Both the position numbers and the translations under genes were made by a program. A stretch of 64,000 nt of DNA from Weissella koreensis KCTC 3621 (GTDB lineage Bacteria; Bacillota; Bacilli; Lactobacillales; Lactobacillaceae): assembly GCF_000277645.1 (NCBI RefSeq), contig NZ_AKGG01000016.1, forward strand, positions 62,001 to 126,000. The letters run 5' to 3'. Under the pieces are notes generated by a model that had not been told where the DNA came from, did no database searches, and worked only from the letters and a program-made list of their open reading frames with translations. Below, piece by piece: positions 38,229 through 49,500 of the stretch. Numbering within the stretch: position 1 is the stretch's first letter; every line of letters starts with the position of its first letter.

Positions 38229-39083
38229 TTATTTTTTCGTTAATTGTTGTAATTGTGAATTATCCTGATAAATTTCTGTCTTGAAGTTACCAGCCCGTAC
38301 ATCGAGTAAACCACCTTCTTTATCCGTGTTAACATGGATCAAAGCAGAATACTTATCAATCACGCGATGTTCAACTTCGCCTTCAACTACCACAGCCACT
38401 CCAGCCACAGTACCTTCAAATTCACGCACCAACGATTCCATTCCGCGAATTGTACCGCCAGCTTTCATAAAATCATCGACAATCAAAACACGTGAACCCA
38501 TTGGCAAAGACCTTCGGGATAGTTCCATTTTCTCTAATCGCTTGGCCTGACCTGTCACATAATTAACCGACATAGTTGGACCTTCCGTTACTTTTGTATC
38601 ATTTCTTGCGATCACAAACGGCACATTTAAAGCTTCAGCAACTGATTGCGCTACCGGTACACCCTTTGTAGCTGCAGTAATTACCGCATCAATTGGTTCT
38701 TTAATATACTGCGTTGCAATTAGACGACCAATCTTTTCTAGAATCCAAGGTTGCCCTAACAAATCTGACAAATAGACATAACCACCTGGTAAAACCCGGG
38801 TCTCATCACTGATTTCATTTACTAATCCATCAACAAAATTTTCAGCTTCTGCTTCAGTCATAATCGGAGTAAATTTTGCTCCGCCGGCTGCACCAGGAAT
38901 CGTTTCTAAAATTCCCGTCCCATTTTGTAAAAATGTTCTTTTTAAAATTGCTAAATCTTCTGAAATTGATGATTTAGCGGATTCATATTGATCAGCAAAT
39001 TTAGTTAATGAAATCAGCGTTCTTGGATGTGCTAATAAATAACGTGTCATATCCACTAGTCGGTCACTGCGCCGTATTTTCAT
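38229..39083 (-). CDS. purR: Purine operon repressor PurR
   Basis: The Gram-positive PurR is a PRTase-fold DNA-binding protein that senses PRPP and represses purine genes. The N-terminal winged helix is at residues 1-75 (RRSDRLVDMTRYLLAHPR, KSSISEDLAIL). The PRTase-like domain carries the PRPP-binding loop VLIVDDFMKAGGTI near residue 205. It has 284 residues. Two PurBox-like sequences flank its own promoter, so it is probably autoregulated. In some cocci the same family also activates genes. Confidence 0.95.
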   Translation of the reverse strand: MKIRRSDRLVDMTRYLLAHPRTLISLTKFADQYESAKSSISEDLAILKRTFLQNGTGILETIPGAAGGAKFTPIMTEAEAENFVDGLVNEISDETRVLPGGYVYLSDLLGQPWILEKIGRLIATQYIKEPIDAVITAATKGVPVAQSVAEALNVPFVIARNDTKVTEGPTMSVNYVTGQAKRLEKMELSRRSLPMGSRVLIVDDFMKAGGTIRGMESLVREFEGTVAGVAVVVEGEVEHRVIDKYSALIHVNTDKEGGLLDVRAGNFKTEIYQDNSQLQQLTKK

Positions 39084-39098
39084 GGTCCGCTCCTTTTC

Positions 39099-39154
39099 AT
39101 TGTTCGTGTTTTACAAATATTATACTTTAATAATAACACGAAAACACGAACGTT
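39099..39154 (-). promoter_or_regulatory. purR: purR promoter with two inverted PurBox-like sites
   Basis: The words ATTGTTCGTGTTTT (39099-39112) and AAAACACGAACGTT (39141-39154) are inverted copies sharing AAAACACGAAC, close to the PurBox core CGAACWWT. Between them a TATAAT (plus-strand 39119-39124) faces purR; the -35 is poor. The pair matches the paired-PurBox arrangement of known PurR operators. Confidence 0.65.
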
Positions 39155-39545
39155 TCTTCCTATAAATTAACCTTTCACAATAAATTGAATTACATTCCAT
39201 ACACAGTACATTTTATATCACTACACAACTATATTTATATTCTTAATAATACATATAAATAATGTAAATTTTTCATAACTTTTACAATTCAATTTATCAA
39301 CATTTATAACCTCAAACCACAATAAATTAGCAATATTTTTTGAAAGATTGTGATACATCTATTTATATCGTGTGTGTGTGTTTGAAATATTTATTAAAAT
39401 TAATCACATTTTCAATCATGGCAACAATGTTTAATCATTCATTTTAATTATTTTCAAAAGCAGTTTAGCACAATCTAAAAAATTGGTATACTGACTTTAT
39501 AATTAAAAAAATAATGTAACAAATTATGCTTCAAAGGAGTGTTGT
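39155..39545. other. AT-rich intergenic region before the glpK-like gene
   Basis: About 390 bases. It contains a short TG-repeat tract near 39371 and, close to the gene, TATACT and TATAAT words without a good -35. AAAGGAGTG at 39534-39542 is the ribosome binding site of the next gene. No cre site, reading frame or structured RNA was recognised. Confidence 0.4.
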
Positions 39546-41072
39546 ATGGCAATTAAAAGACCAGAATATATTTTAGCAATCGATCAAGGTACGACTGGGT
39601 CACGAGCTGTGTTATTCAATAAAAACGCCCGGCGTGTCGCCAGTACTGCCATCCCACTCACCCCTATTAATCCTCATGTTGGTTGGGAAGAACAATCACC
39701 TGAGGCCATTTGGCGAACCACTAAAAATGCAATTACAGATACGATGATCGAAGCCGGTATTCAAGCTCAATCAATTCAAGCGATTGGAATTGCTAGCCAA
39801 CGTGAATCCACAATCGTCTGGAATAAGAATACCGGCCAACCAGTTTATAACGCCATTATTTGGTCTTCAACTCAGACCCAAGCAATTGTGGACCAAGTAC
39901 GAGCAGATGGTTATGAAGAAATTATCCGTGAAAAAACCGGCTTACCTCTTAGTGCATACTTCTCAGCCACAAAAATTAGATGGATTTTAGATCATGTTGA
40001 AGGCGCTCAACAAGCAGCCGAACAAGGCGATCTATTATTTGGGACCGTGGACAGTTGGTTAGTATGGCAATTAAGTGATCGAAAAACTCATATTACAGAT
40101 ATTTCTAATGCTTCCCGCACCATGCTTTTCAATATCAGAACTCATGATTGGGATGATAAATTATTAGATATTTTCAATATACCTAAAATCATGCTGCCAA
40201 AAGTAACTAAATCAAATGGAACCATTGCCAAAACTGGACCACTCCGTTTCTTTGGCGCCGAAGTCCCCATTGCTGCTGTAATTGGTGATCAAAATGCTGG
40301 CTTGATTGGTCAACTCGGTTTCAAAACCGGAACTGTGAAAACTACATATGGTTCCGGGGCATTCTTGCTTCTTAATACGGGTGACCAATTAATTAATTCT
40401 AATCATGATTTAATCTCAACCATTGCCTATCAAATTGGCGACAAACCAGTTTATGCTCTTGAAGGTTCCGTCTTTACTGCTGGATCGGCCATTCGTTGGC
40501 TAAATGATGGTCTCCACTTAATTGAAGAAGTCCCGGATTCTTTTGAAGCAGCTGAAAAATCAACTAGTAATGATGAACTATACGTTGTCCCAGCTTTTTC
40601 CGGACTCGGAGCACCCTATTGGGACCCCAAAGCTCGTGGTGCGGTCTTCGGGATTACTCGTGGTACTAATAAAAATGATTTCATTAAAGCAACTGTCCAA
40701 TCTATTGCCTATCAAATTGCTGATATTTTAAGAACGATGCGAGAAGACAGTGGAGCCAAAATAGCAGCTATTAAAGTTGATGGATCTGTTTCAAGGAATC
40801 CCTATTTAATGCAATTTCAAGCTGATATTACCGGTCTTACAATTGATCGTTCAATGTATGAAGATACTACCCCCTTGGGAGCAGCTTTTCTTGCAGGGTT
40901 AGCTATTGGTTATTGGGAATCACCTGAAGCTTTAGTTGGCTTATCATCACGCGGCCGTGAATTCACCCCACAAATGTCACTTCAACGGCGAAAAGAATTA
41001 AAAAAAGGCTGGAAAACTGCTATTGAAGCAACTAGTTATTTTTCAAGTCAAAATAACAATGAAAACGGTTAA
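39546..41072 (+). CDS. FGGY kinase, glycerol kinase-like
   Basis: A 508-residue FGGY carbohydrate kinase nearest to GlpK, which phosphorylates glycerol with ATP. Kept features are AIDQGTTGSRAV, the glycerol-contact Arg-Glu in ASQREST, Trp in IIWSS, Tyr in AYFSATKIRW and Asp-Gln in IGDQNAG, with ALEGSVFTAGSAIRWL and FSGLGAPYWDP. Differences from standard GlpK are WSSTQT in place of WQSRRT, and VDGSVSRNPYLMQFQADI in place of VDGGAxxNxxLMQFQ. No HPr-phosphorylatable His loop is obvious. No glpF or glpO follows; zwf does. Glycerol is the likely substrate, but a different polyol is possible. Confidence 0.7.
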   Translation: MAIKRPEYILAIDQGTTGSRAVLFNKNARRVASTAIPLTPINPHVGWEEQSPEAIWRTTKNAITDTMIEAGIQAQSIQAIGIASQRESTIVWNKNTGQPVYNAIIWSSTQTQAIVDQVRADGYEEIIREKTGLPLSAYFSATKIRWILDHVEGAQQAAEQGDLLFGTVDSWLVWQLSDRKTHITDISNASRTMLFNIRTHDWDDKLLDIFNIPKIMLPKVTKSNGTIAKTGPLRFFGAEVPIAAVIGDQNAGLIGQLGFKTGTVKTTYGSGAFLLLNTGDQLINSNHDLISTIAYQIGDKPVYALEGSVFTAGSAIRWLNDGLHLIEEVPDSFEAAEKSTSNDELYVVPAFSGLGAPYWDPKARGAVFGITRGTNKNDFIKATVQSIAYQIADILRTMREDSGAKIAAIKVDGSVSRNPYLMQFQADITGLTIDRSMYEDTTPLGAAFLAGLAIGYWESPEALVGLSSRGREFTPQMSLQRRKELKKGWKTAIEATSYFSSQNNNENG

Positions 41073-41177
41073 TGTAAAAGTTTTACATTTTTAAAGCGAT
41101 TTCTTGAAAGATCTGTTATACTTATTATTATAGAATTCAAAGTAATGGAATTGATTAATCAAAAGGAGTACACTATC

Positions 41178-42638
41178 ATGCCACAAGAGATCACAACCCT
41201 CCTAACTTTCTTTGGTGGAACCGGAGATTTAGCTAAGCGCAAACTTTACCCATCTGTTTATAACCTTTATAAAAAAGGTTTCCTACAAGAACATTTTGCG
41301 ATTGTTGGAACTTCACGTGCCGATTTAACTAATGCCGAATTTCACGACATGGTTCGTGAATCAATTAATCACGTGGTTGAAGATGAAGACGATGCTAAGC
41401 ATTTCATCTCCCACTTCCGTTATCTCAAATTAGACGTTAATAATAAAGATGGCTATCAAGAACTTCTTAAACTTAATAATGAATTGGACGCCCAGTATGA
41501 ATTAAAGGGCAACCGTATTTTCTACATGTCAGTTGCTCCACGTTTCTTTGGAACCATTGCTAGTTTCTTAGATAGTGAGGAACTAGTTACTAAAAATGGT
41601 GAATTTAATCGCTTAATGATTGAAAAACCCTTTGGTGTTAGCTATGAAACGGCCTTGGAATTGAATAATCAATTAACAAAAGTTTTTGATGAAGATCAAA
41701 TCTTCAGAATCGATCATTATCTAGGAAAAGAAATGGTTCAAAATATTTCTTCAATCCGTTTTGGAAACCCAATTTTCGATGCTACTTGGAATAAAGATTA
41801 TATTGAAAATGTTCAAGTTACCCTTTCAGAAGTATTGGGCGTTGAAGAACGAGCTGGTTATTATGATGATGCCGGAGCCCTTCGTGATATGATTCAAAAT
41901 CACACCATGCAAATCGTGGCTTGGTTAGCAATGGAAAAGCCCGCTTCCTTCACAGACAAAGATATCCGGGCTGCTAAGAATGTAGCCTTCAACTCACTCC
42001 ATATTTACAAAGGGGCTGAAGTTGGTGCTAACTTTGTTCGAGGCCAATATGGTGAAAACATTGACGGAACTCAAGTTAAATACTTGGATGAAGACGGTGT
42101 CCCTGAAAATTCACAAAATGATACTTTCGTGGCAGGCCGCCTACAATTCCGTTCTTCTCGTTGGGATGGTGTCCCATTCTATATTCGAACTGGAAAACGT
42201 TTGAAGTCAAAACAAACCCGCGTAGATGTGGTATTCAAAAAGGGCTTAAGTATCTTTGGTAATGACATCGAATTAGATAACCCTGTCCTTTCAATTTTGA
42301 TTGATCCTAAAGGAAGTATTGAATTCCGAATCAATGCAAAAGATACCACTTCAGAATTTAAGACACGAACTGACATCATGAAGTGGGAAGTTTCATATTT
42401 GGATATGGAAAGAACCCCTGAGCCATACGAACGCATGATTCAGGATGCCATGAACGGTGACGGATCGAACTTTGCTGATTGGAACGGTGTATCAATTTCT
42501 TGGAAATTCGTTGATGCCATCCAAAAAGCTTGGGATACTGAAGTTGCTGAATTCCCGAACTACGTTTCTGGAACCATGGGACCTAAGGCTTCTGACGATT
42601 TGTTAGCCGAAGATGGTAACCACTGGATTTATCGTTAA
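41178..42638 (+). CDS. zwf: Glucose-6-phosphate dehydrogenase
   Basis: Zwf oxidises glucose-6-phosphate to 6-phosphogluconolactone, the entry to the phosphoketolase pathway of heterofermentative lactic acid bacteria. Signatures: nucleotide fold LLTFFGGTGDLAKRKLYPS at the start, EKPFG, and the catalytic RIDHYLGKEMVQN. Upstream codons to 41145 read nothing conserved. AAAAGGAG at 41163-41170 sets the ATG at 41178 (486 aa). It lies 105 bases after the glpK-like gene and ends at a terminator. Confidence 0.96.
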   Translation: MPQEITTLLTFFGGTGDLAKRKLYPSVYNLYKKGFLQEHFAIVGTSRADLTNAEFHDMVRESINHVVEDEDDAKHFISHFRYLKLDVNNKDGYQELLKLNNELDAQYELKGNRIFYMSVAPRFFGTIASFLDSEELVTKNGEFNRLMIEKPFGVSYETALELNNQLTKVFDEDQIFRIDHYLGKEMVQNISSIRFGNPIFDATWNKDYIENVQVTLSEVLGVEERAGYYDDAGALRDMIQNHTMQIVAWLAMEKPASFTDKDIRAAKNVAFNSLHIYKGAEVGANFVRGQYGENIDGTQVKYLDEDGVPENSQNDTFVAGRLQFRSSRWDGVPFYIRTGKRLKSKQTRVDVVFKKGLSIFGNDIELDNPVLSILIDPKGSIEFRINAKDTTSEFKTRTDIMKWEVSYLDMERTPEPYERMIQDAMNGDGSNFADWNGVSISWKFVDAIQKAWDTEVAEFPNYVSGTMGPKASDDLLAEDGNHWIYR

Positions 42639-42666
42639 TATTTAATTATTAATCTAAATAAACACA

Positions 42667-42703
42667 AAAGGAGAAGCATTTCAAATAATGCTCCTCCTTT
42701 TTT
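42667..42703 (+). terminator. Terminator of zwf
   Basis: AAAGGAG (42667-42673) and CTCCTTT (42694-42700) pair, with an inner AGCATT/AATGCT stem, followed by T6. Confidence 0.85.
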
Positions 42704-42770
42704 ACAATTTTTTTGTGATTTAAACTATTTTAAGCCGTCATCCTTTGTCAAAATAAATCATTCATATTAT

Positions 42771-45700
42771 TTAAAATTCATAAACTTGGTATGTATTTAA
42801 CGCAACAATAAATTTACGAATATTACCATAACCCATCGCCGTTAATGCTTGAGCATATAAATTAATTTGTCCACTATAGCGCTGCTCTAGCAAAGTCTGT
42901 CCATCTACTCCAGGAGCAATATAATCAGTTTTATAATCAAACAGCCAAATTTCATCATTAACACGAATATATCCGTCCATAATTCCATGCACTAAGACAT
43001 ATTCTTCATCGTCAAAATCACGATAAAGCTGTTTTGCATCAATTAACATCGAAAATGGAACTTCACGTTCTACCGATTGGGCATGCCTAACCAAGTTTTT
43101 TCCCAATTGAGAATGTTCAAAAAATTCACTCATAGCCTGGGTTGGTAATAAGAACTCCAAGTTAGTCTCAATCAATTCCTCTTGTACTAATGTATGAATT
43201 AATTGTTGAATATGTTCCGGTGTAGGTGTTCCTGCTTTTAAATCAATCTTTTGCAAAACCAAATGTACCGCTGTTCCTCGAGCGGCACCGGTTGAATTAG
43301 TTTGCATTTCACTCATAAACGATGGCTCACTTAATTCTTCATTTACCAGACGCAATCCTGCATCAGCTTCAGTTGACAAACTCTGATCGCCCATCGTTCT
43401 TCCATCTTTTAAATCGGGATCTTCAAAAATACGTTTAATTTCTGAGACTGATTGATAAGCAGTTGTCCGAGTAGATACCTCATGGTCATATTGAAACGCA
43501 AAAGATTGTTTAATTTGATCAAGTTTCTGTTCCACGGTTACCGAGTTGAATACTGTTTTATCATCATTTGATGTCAAATTATCACTATTTGAAACTAATG
43601 GCTGTTGCATTAACTCATCATGCTGATTAAAAGTTATTTTAAATTCAAATGGAAGGTCCGGATTATACATTGATGTTTGATCTAATTCGACCCCATACTT
43701 ATCTAATAATACATTAGCCGTAGCTTGAAAATTAGGATGCCGGCTAATCGCCATTCCCATCAGGTCCATGAATGAGTGTCCTTGCAACCGAATTGATGAT
43801 GATATCATGGCGTGTTGTGAATCCATAACTTGACTCCTTTGCCATTGTTTAACTAATGTTTTAGGAGATTTATATGATCCAACCAAAAACAATTGTTGTT
43901 CAGCCCGTGTTAGCGCCACATAAAGCACCCTTAATTGTTCTGCAAAGCTAGAACGCAATAAAGCAGCCCGAACGGTTTCATATTGCGGTGGCGTTAATTT
44001 CAAAGCGAATTCTCGATCAATATATTGCAATCCTACCCCAGCTTGACTATCGATAATTAATTGTCCGACTTGATCTTGCGTATTGAATTTTTTTGTAGTG
44101 TTCAACATAAATACAACGGGAAACTCAAGCCCTTTTGAACCATGAATGGTCATTAATTGAATCGCTTCATTTGCTTCATTCGCATCAACTTCCCCAATAT
44201 CGTCAGATGCATTTTTCTGAAGTTGTTCAATATAATAATTAAACTGGTAAAGTCCCGTAAAATTAGTTTGTTGATAGGCATCAGCTCGTTCATACAAGGC
44301 ATGTAAATTAGCTTGACGTTGCATCCCACCCGGTAAGCCCCCTACATAATCTAACCAATCCGTAGTTTGATAAATTGACCAAATTAAATCAACCAATTTA
44401 TTTTGAACCGCTAATGTTTTAAATTGATCAAGTTCTCGTAAAAACTTATCAATGATTCTTTGCGTATTTTCAACTAAATCTAAGCCATATTCCACCATCT
44501 TATTAGGATCCTGTTGGTAAAACGCCTGAACTGCAGTATAAAAATCACTATTTAAATTTTGGGTTCGAATAAGTGCTAAGGCATTTTCACCCAATCCATA
44601 AATCGGTGAACGCAAAACGGCAACTAAAGGAATATCCTGATGTGGATTATCAATAACTTTTAATAGATCCATCATAATTGAAATTTCCATCGTCTGGAAA
44701 TAATTCCCCGCATCCTTCACAATCAATGGTAGATTTAAGGTTTTAAAGATTTCAATTACTTGAGGATTTTGGGTTCGTGATGGAACCAAAATTGTAATAT
44801 CTGAGTATTGAATAGGGCGTATTACCTGTGCTTCACGATCATAAATTTCAAATCCATCTGCTATTAATTTCTGAATTTTTTGACCCATCATTTGAATTTG
44901 GCCTGTAGTTGAATTCAAACTTAAATTTTCAGGATATATTGCATTATCTTCGCTCTCATTATCCTCCGTTTGATTTTCATCAAAATAGATCATAAATTCA
45001 GCTTTTTTAGGCAAATCGTCTGGATAATATTTCGCTCCGGCTACCAATTTTGCCGAATCAACATAATCGACATCCCCCAATTCACGACTCATCAATTGTT
45101 GAAACAGATAATTAATAAAATTCGTTACATTTGGTTGTGAACGAAAATTTTCAGCAAGAGTAATTAAACGATCCTTTGATTGATCATGACCATAATTTTC
45201 CATTTTTTTAGCAAATAATTGCGGATCAGCCTGTCTAAACTTATAAATGGATTGTTTGATATCACCCACTTGAAAAACATTATTTGATTTGGCCAAAGCT
45301 TGAACAATTGCCTCCTGCAAATTACTTGTGTCTTGATATTCATCAACCATAATTTCTGAATAACGCTCTTGTAATTTTTTGGCAATATCTTTTTTTTGTA
45401 CAATTTCTAGGGCAAAATGTTCTAAATCATTAAAGTCAAAAGCCTTACGTTGAATTTTATCTGACAGATACGACTGTCGAAATTGATTTGTAACTCTCAC
45501 TAGTTCCTTCAAAGTTCTTTGAGCTCCACTAATCGCAAATTTCAAACCCGCTTCATCTAAAGTAAAGAACCGTTGAGCCAATTTACCCGCTGCTTTATGT
45601 AGTTCTTTCCGATCATCGCCAATTTGACTCCAAATTTCTTTCAAATCTGGTTCAAGACCTCGCATCCCCCGACCCTTAGCATTCCAGGGCGTTGGTTTTT

Positions 45701-46541
45701 GTTGAAACATTGTTTGACGCAAGGTCTGCCAATCAACCTCCGCCGTCAAGATATTTAACATTTTTTGTATGTGCTCATCTTCTTCGACCAAATCTTGCCG
45801 CCGATTCTTAGCAGCATCAATTTCATCATTAGGTACGCGCGCAATTAATTGATCATATTGCTGATGTAAGTCGAATAAACTATCCCGTAATTCGGGTAAC
45901 ACCGTTTCAACATATAACTTTGATCCCAGAAAATCACCTTCAATAATATAATTTTCACTAAGTTGATTTAACCAATCATCGGTATCTGGTCGGGCCATTG
46001 CAAAATCAAATAATTGAAAAATAGCCGTTTGTAGAGGAGTATCATTCCCATTTTTATCAATAAATTGTGTCGATAAATCTAAAAAATCTTTATTATCAAC
46101 AAGATTATAATTTTGTTCTAAAACCTTGGCTAAAATTTGCTGCATTGCTAATTTCTTCTCAGCATTATCAGCGATCCGAAATTGTGGATCTAAGTCAATT
46201 GCATAATGATATTGCTCAATGAGTCTCAGCGCAAAGGCGTCCACAGTGGAAATATTAGCAATTTTTATCAATCTTAGCTGTTTCATTAAATGACCACGTT
46301 CTGATCCTTGCATGTTTTGCAGACGGTTACGTATTTCTTTTTCTAAACGCTCTTTCATTTCTGCTGCTGCAGCTTCAGTAAAAGTCACAATTAGAAATTC
46401 ATCAATATTATCACCATCTAATAAACGTGTTAAAACACGTTCTACCAACACCCTAGTTTTACCAGAACCAGCTGATGCTGAAACTAGAATATTTTGTTCT
46501 CGTGTCTCAATGGCAGCTTGTTGTTGTTTAGTAAATTGCAT
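42771..46541 (-). CDS. addA: ATP-dependent helicase/nuclease subunit A (RexA)
   Basis: AddA/RexA is the helicase-nuclease subunit of the RecBCD-like enzyme that processes double-strand breaks. It has 1,256 residues. UvrD-type motifs: the Q region TKQQQAAIETREQNILVSASAGSGKTRVL, FDFNDLEHFAL, VDEYQDTS, VGDIKQSIYKFRQADP, ITLAENFRS, LMTIHGSKGLEFPVVF and VALTRAE. The C-terminal nuclease domain has HGIMDGYIRVNDEIWLFDYKTD. The start lies one base after the addB stop (46542), so both are cotranscribed. Confidence 0.96.
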   Translation of the reverse strand: MQFTKQQQAAIETREQNILVSASAGSGKTRVLVERVLTRLLDGDNIDEFLIVTFTEAAAAEMKERLEKEIRNRLQNMQGSERGHLMKQLRLIKIANISTVDAFALRLIEQYHYAIDLDPQFRIADNAEKKLAMQQILAKVLEQNYNLVDNKDFLDLSTQFIDKNGNDTPLQTAIFQLFDFAMARPDTDDWLNQLSENYIIEGDFLGSKLYVETVLPELRDSLFDLHQQYDQLIARVPNDEIDAAKNRRQDLVEEDEHIQKMLNILTAEVDWQTLRQTMFQQKPTPWNAKGRGMRGLEPDLKEIWSQIGDDRKELHKAAGKLAQRFFTLDEAGLKFAISGAQRTLKELVRVTNQFRQSYLSDKIQRKAFDFNDLEHFALEIVQKKDIAKKLQERYSEIMVDEYQDTSNLQEAIVQALAKSNNVFQVGDIKQSIYKFRQADPQLFAKKMENYGHDQSKDRLITLAENFRSQPNVTNFINYLFQQLMSRELGDVDYVDSAKLVAGAKYYPDDLPKKAEFMIYFDENQTEDNESEDNAIYPENLSLNSTTGQIQMMGQKIQKLIADGFEIYDREAQVIRPIQYSDITILVPSRTQNPQVIEIFKTLNLPLIVKDAGNYFQTMEISIMMDLLKVIDNPHQDIPLVAVLRSPIYGLGENALALIRTQNLNSDFYTAVQAFYQQDPNKMVEYGLDLVENTQRIIDKFLRELDQFKTLAVQNKLVDLIWSIYQTTDWLDYVGGLPGGMQRQANLHALYERADAYQQTNFTGLYQFNYYIEQLQKNASDDIGEVDANEANEAIQLMTIHGSKGLEFPVVFMLNTTKKFNTQDQVGQLIIDSQAGVGLQYIDREFALKLTPPQYETVRAALLRSSFAEQLRVLYVALTRAEQQLFLVGSYKSPKTLVKQWQRSQVMDSQHAMISSSIRLQGHSFMDLMGMAISRHPNFQATANVLLDKYGVELDQTSMYNPDLPFEFKITFNQHDELMQQPLVSNSDNLTSNDDKTVFNSVTVEQKLDQIKQSFAFQYDHEVSTRTTAYQSVSEIKRIFEDPDLKDGRTMGDQSLSTEADAGLRLVNEELSEPSFMSEMQTNSTGAARGTAVHLVLQKIDLKAGTPTPEHIQQLIHTLVQEELIETNLEFLLPTQAMSEFFEHSQLGKNLVRHAQSVEREVPFSMLIDAKQLYRDFDDEEYVLVHGIMDGYIRVNDEIWLFDYKTDYIAPGVDGQTLLEQRYSGQINLYAQALTAMGYGNIRKFIVALNTYQVYEF

Positions 46542-49500
46542 CTACTTACCCTCCTGCTCCAATAATTTGGCTTGCATTTGTTTCAAAGCTTCTGGTGCTT
46601 TCAATGATTTTAAATCCCGATACTTATTATTTAACATAGCATCAAATTGAATTACATCCCGATAATCCGTATATTGAAGTCCATTATGGGTTCCTTGTCG
46701 ATATGGTGCAATTGGGAATTTACCTGCCAAAATTTTACCAGCTAATGTCTTAATTTGGGCTTTATTATATTTTAAAAGTGTCTCTAATTTTTCCGAAGTT
46801 ACTACATCCGAATTTGCTTTGAATTTTCCGTCTGCCTTTCGCTCAATTCGATAGGGAGTGTCATCATTCATTTCTAATTGTTCAATAAATCCTTCATCAT
46901 CTTCAATCAATCCTTGATATTTAAGTTCCTGTTTGGATTCTTGAACAGCCGTTTGTTGTTGGAATTGATATGTTTCTTGGCCTGTTTGGACAAAAGGCTC
47001 ATGAATTTCCCGTTGTAGTTCCATAAAATTAGCAGCTTGCACTTTCATACCATTAGTCTGATTTAGATTCATTGCCTCCCAATAAGTGAGGAGTTGTAAT
47101 TCTAGCCCATTAAATGCTTCTGTATAATTGAATTTTCGTTGTTTAGACTTATAATCGATAATTGCTAAATAATTTTGATCACGTTGGCTATTATGAACCA
47201 TATCATATCGATCAACTTTTCCTCTAACTGTTACCAAATTTTCACCCATCTTAAACTGTAAAGGTTTCAGTAACCCCTGACCAAATGTAGTTTCAGTTCC
47301 TTGAGTTATAATACCAGCATTTTCACGCTGACCACGTTGCATATTCACTAAGGCATAATGCACCCGTTCGGCTAAATTACGCGTGATAAATTCAAACCGC
47401 TTACTAGTTGTAAAAATTTCAAATGTTGGATCATCAGCTGCTAAAATCGATTTCAATGTTTGTGTTTCTAATTGCTCCAAAGCCTCATTTGATAACGCGC
47501 CCAATGGTTCCTTTTTTAGCTGTATGAATACTTTTTCTAAAATGGCATGCATTAATGAACCTTGTTCACCAGCCGTTAATTCCATTTCAGAACGTGGCTG
47601 TAATTTCAAACCATAATGTAATAAAAATTCATATGGATTTTTAGCATACGTTTCTAAACGTGAAATGGAAGTTTTCAATTCAGTCCCAAAGAGAGCTTGA
47701 ACTAAAGTCTTCTCAATTTGTTCACTTTGATTTCGGTAATTCAAGGAAGTTAATAATTTTTTGTATTTTTGAATATCACTAGTATCTGGATAATTTTGTT
47801 GAACTTCATCTAACGCCTTTTTCACCAATTGCCAACCAGCTGCCAACGGTTGCTGATTTTGTTGTGCAATTCCAGCCGCTAAAATAAATTGAGCCCGAGC
47901 ACTGGCGATCGTTCCGGTTAGTTGATCTAATTCTATTAAGTCTTTTTGTTCATCAGTTAAATAACTAATCTGTTGTATGGGTAACTGAAAAGCACGTTGA
48001 AGACGCTCAACATATGTTGAAGGTTTTAACTTACTATTACCATCTGATGTTGGAAACGACCAAATAATTTTTCGTTCTCCAATCATCATCGCTTGATATA
48101 GATTCAAACTATCCTGAGCCATCAAAATGTCAGTGGTATCTCGTAGCTTTTTACCATCTGGTAGCTGTTTTTGTAATTTTTTACGATCTAAGTCCTGCAA
48201 AAGTGACTTTTGATGAACAGTCGCTGGTAAATTAATATTGGTAGCACCAAAAATAATCACATTAGGCACTCCAACCAACTGAACCATTCCTGTTTCCGTT
48301 ACTAACACTTGATCCATTGCAGCGGGAATTCCAGAATACTTAGCATTACTAAACGCGGCCATCAAGGCTTCATTTAGTTCTGATATCGTTAAACTTTGTT
48401 GATCAAAAACCGTTACAGTATCATCTAATATCGCCATTAATTGATTCCAAACTTGCTCCATTTGTTGTGCTGCAGACATATCACCATTAGCTACGGCTTG
48501 GTCTCGCCAAACCAAAATTCGCTGATCCACACCTTGATCTTTCAGGAATTGATACAATTGCTGCACCATCTTTCGGACGTTAGGGCTTTGGGATAATTGA
48601 GTTAAAAATGGCGCAATCTTTTGAGAGATTTGATCATGAATCAATGCTAATTGCGCATCATTTTCACTAGCCCGCTGGCGTAAACTTTCTTCACTATTCT
48701 CGTCGATTTGATAATCATATTTCCAGACTTTTGGATCAATCCATCGTTGACCAAAATAATTCTTTGAAAGAGCAAAATTCTCAGTAATTGCCAGCGCCTC
48801 TCGATAAGTTTTTATATCTGTATCTTTTGGAATTAATAACTCCGTTTTAAGCAAGTTTAAAATTGAATTTAATGAATATTGAGGACTCAAATTAAGCAAC
48901 TGTTTAACAAAAGCTATCAACGGATGATTCGTCATCATCTGATCATTATCAAGATATAGAGGCAAATTATATTTAGCAAAAATAGCCGGTATTATATTTT
49001 GATATTGCCCCAGATCTGGTGTCATCAATACAAAATCACGGTAACGTGCTTTTTCATTGATAATCTCGTTATGAATTTTTTGAGCAATTTGCTCAATTTC
49101 TTGATACTTAGAAGTCGCCCCCCATAATTCAATATCATCATTTTTAGTTGGGACTGGAATCCCATTATGTTCATATTCAATCCAAAAATCAGAAATACCT
49201 TTTAAGCCTGATTTAACCGGACGTTCTTGATCAATCGCCTGAATAACAACTGTTTGAAGATAGCTTTGTGCAGCCGCTTGTAGTTGTTGTGCCAATCTTT
49301 TAGGAGCAAAAAACAATTCATTTTCATCTAAATTCTGATCAAGATGTGATGCCGAACCATTTTCACCAGGCAAAGCAATAGTGACCTCGGCGCTCATAGC
49401 AATTAATGCTTCAACTACGCCCACTTCTGATGGAGTCATTTGTGAATAACCATCGATATAAAAATATTGTGATGACAAATCTACCTCGCCCCGCAATAAA

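Noticed and set aside
39365..39385. TG dinucleotide tract as phase-variable switch
   Set aside because: It is short and lies about 170 bases from the next gene, outside any recognised promoter element.
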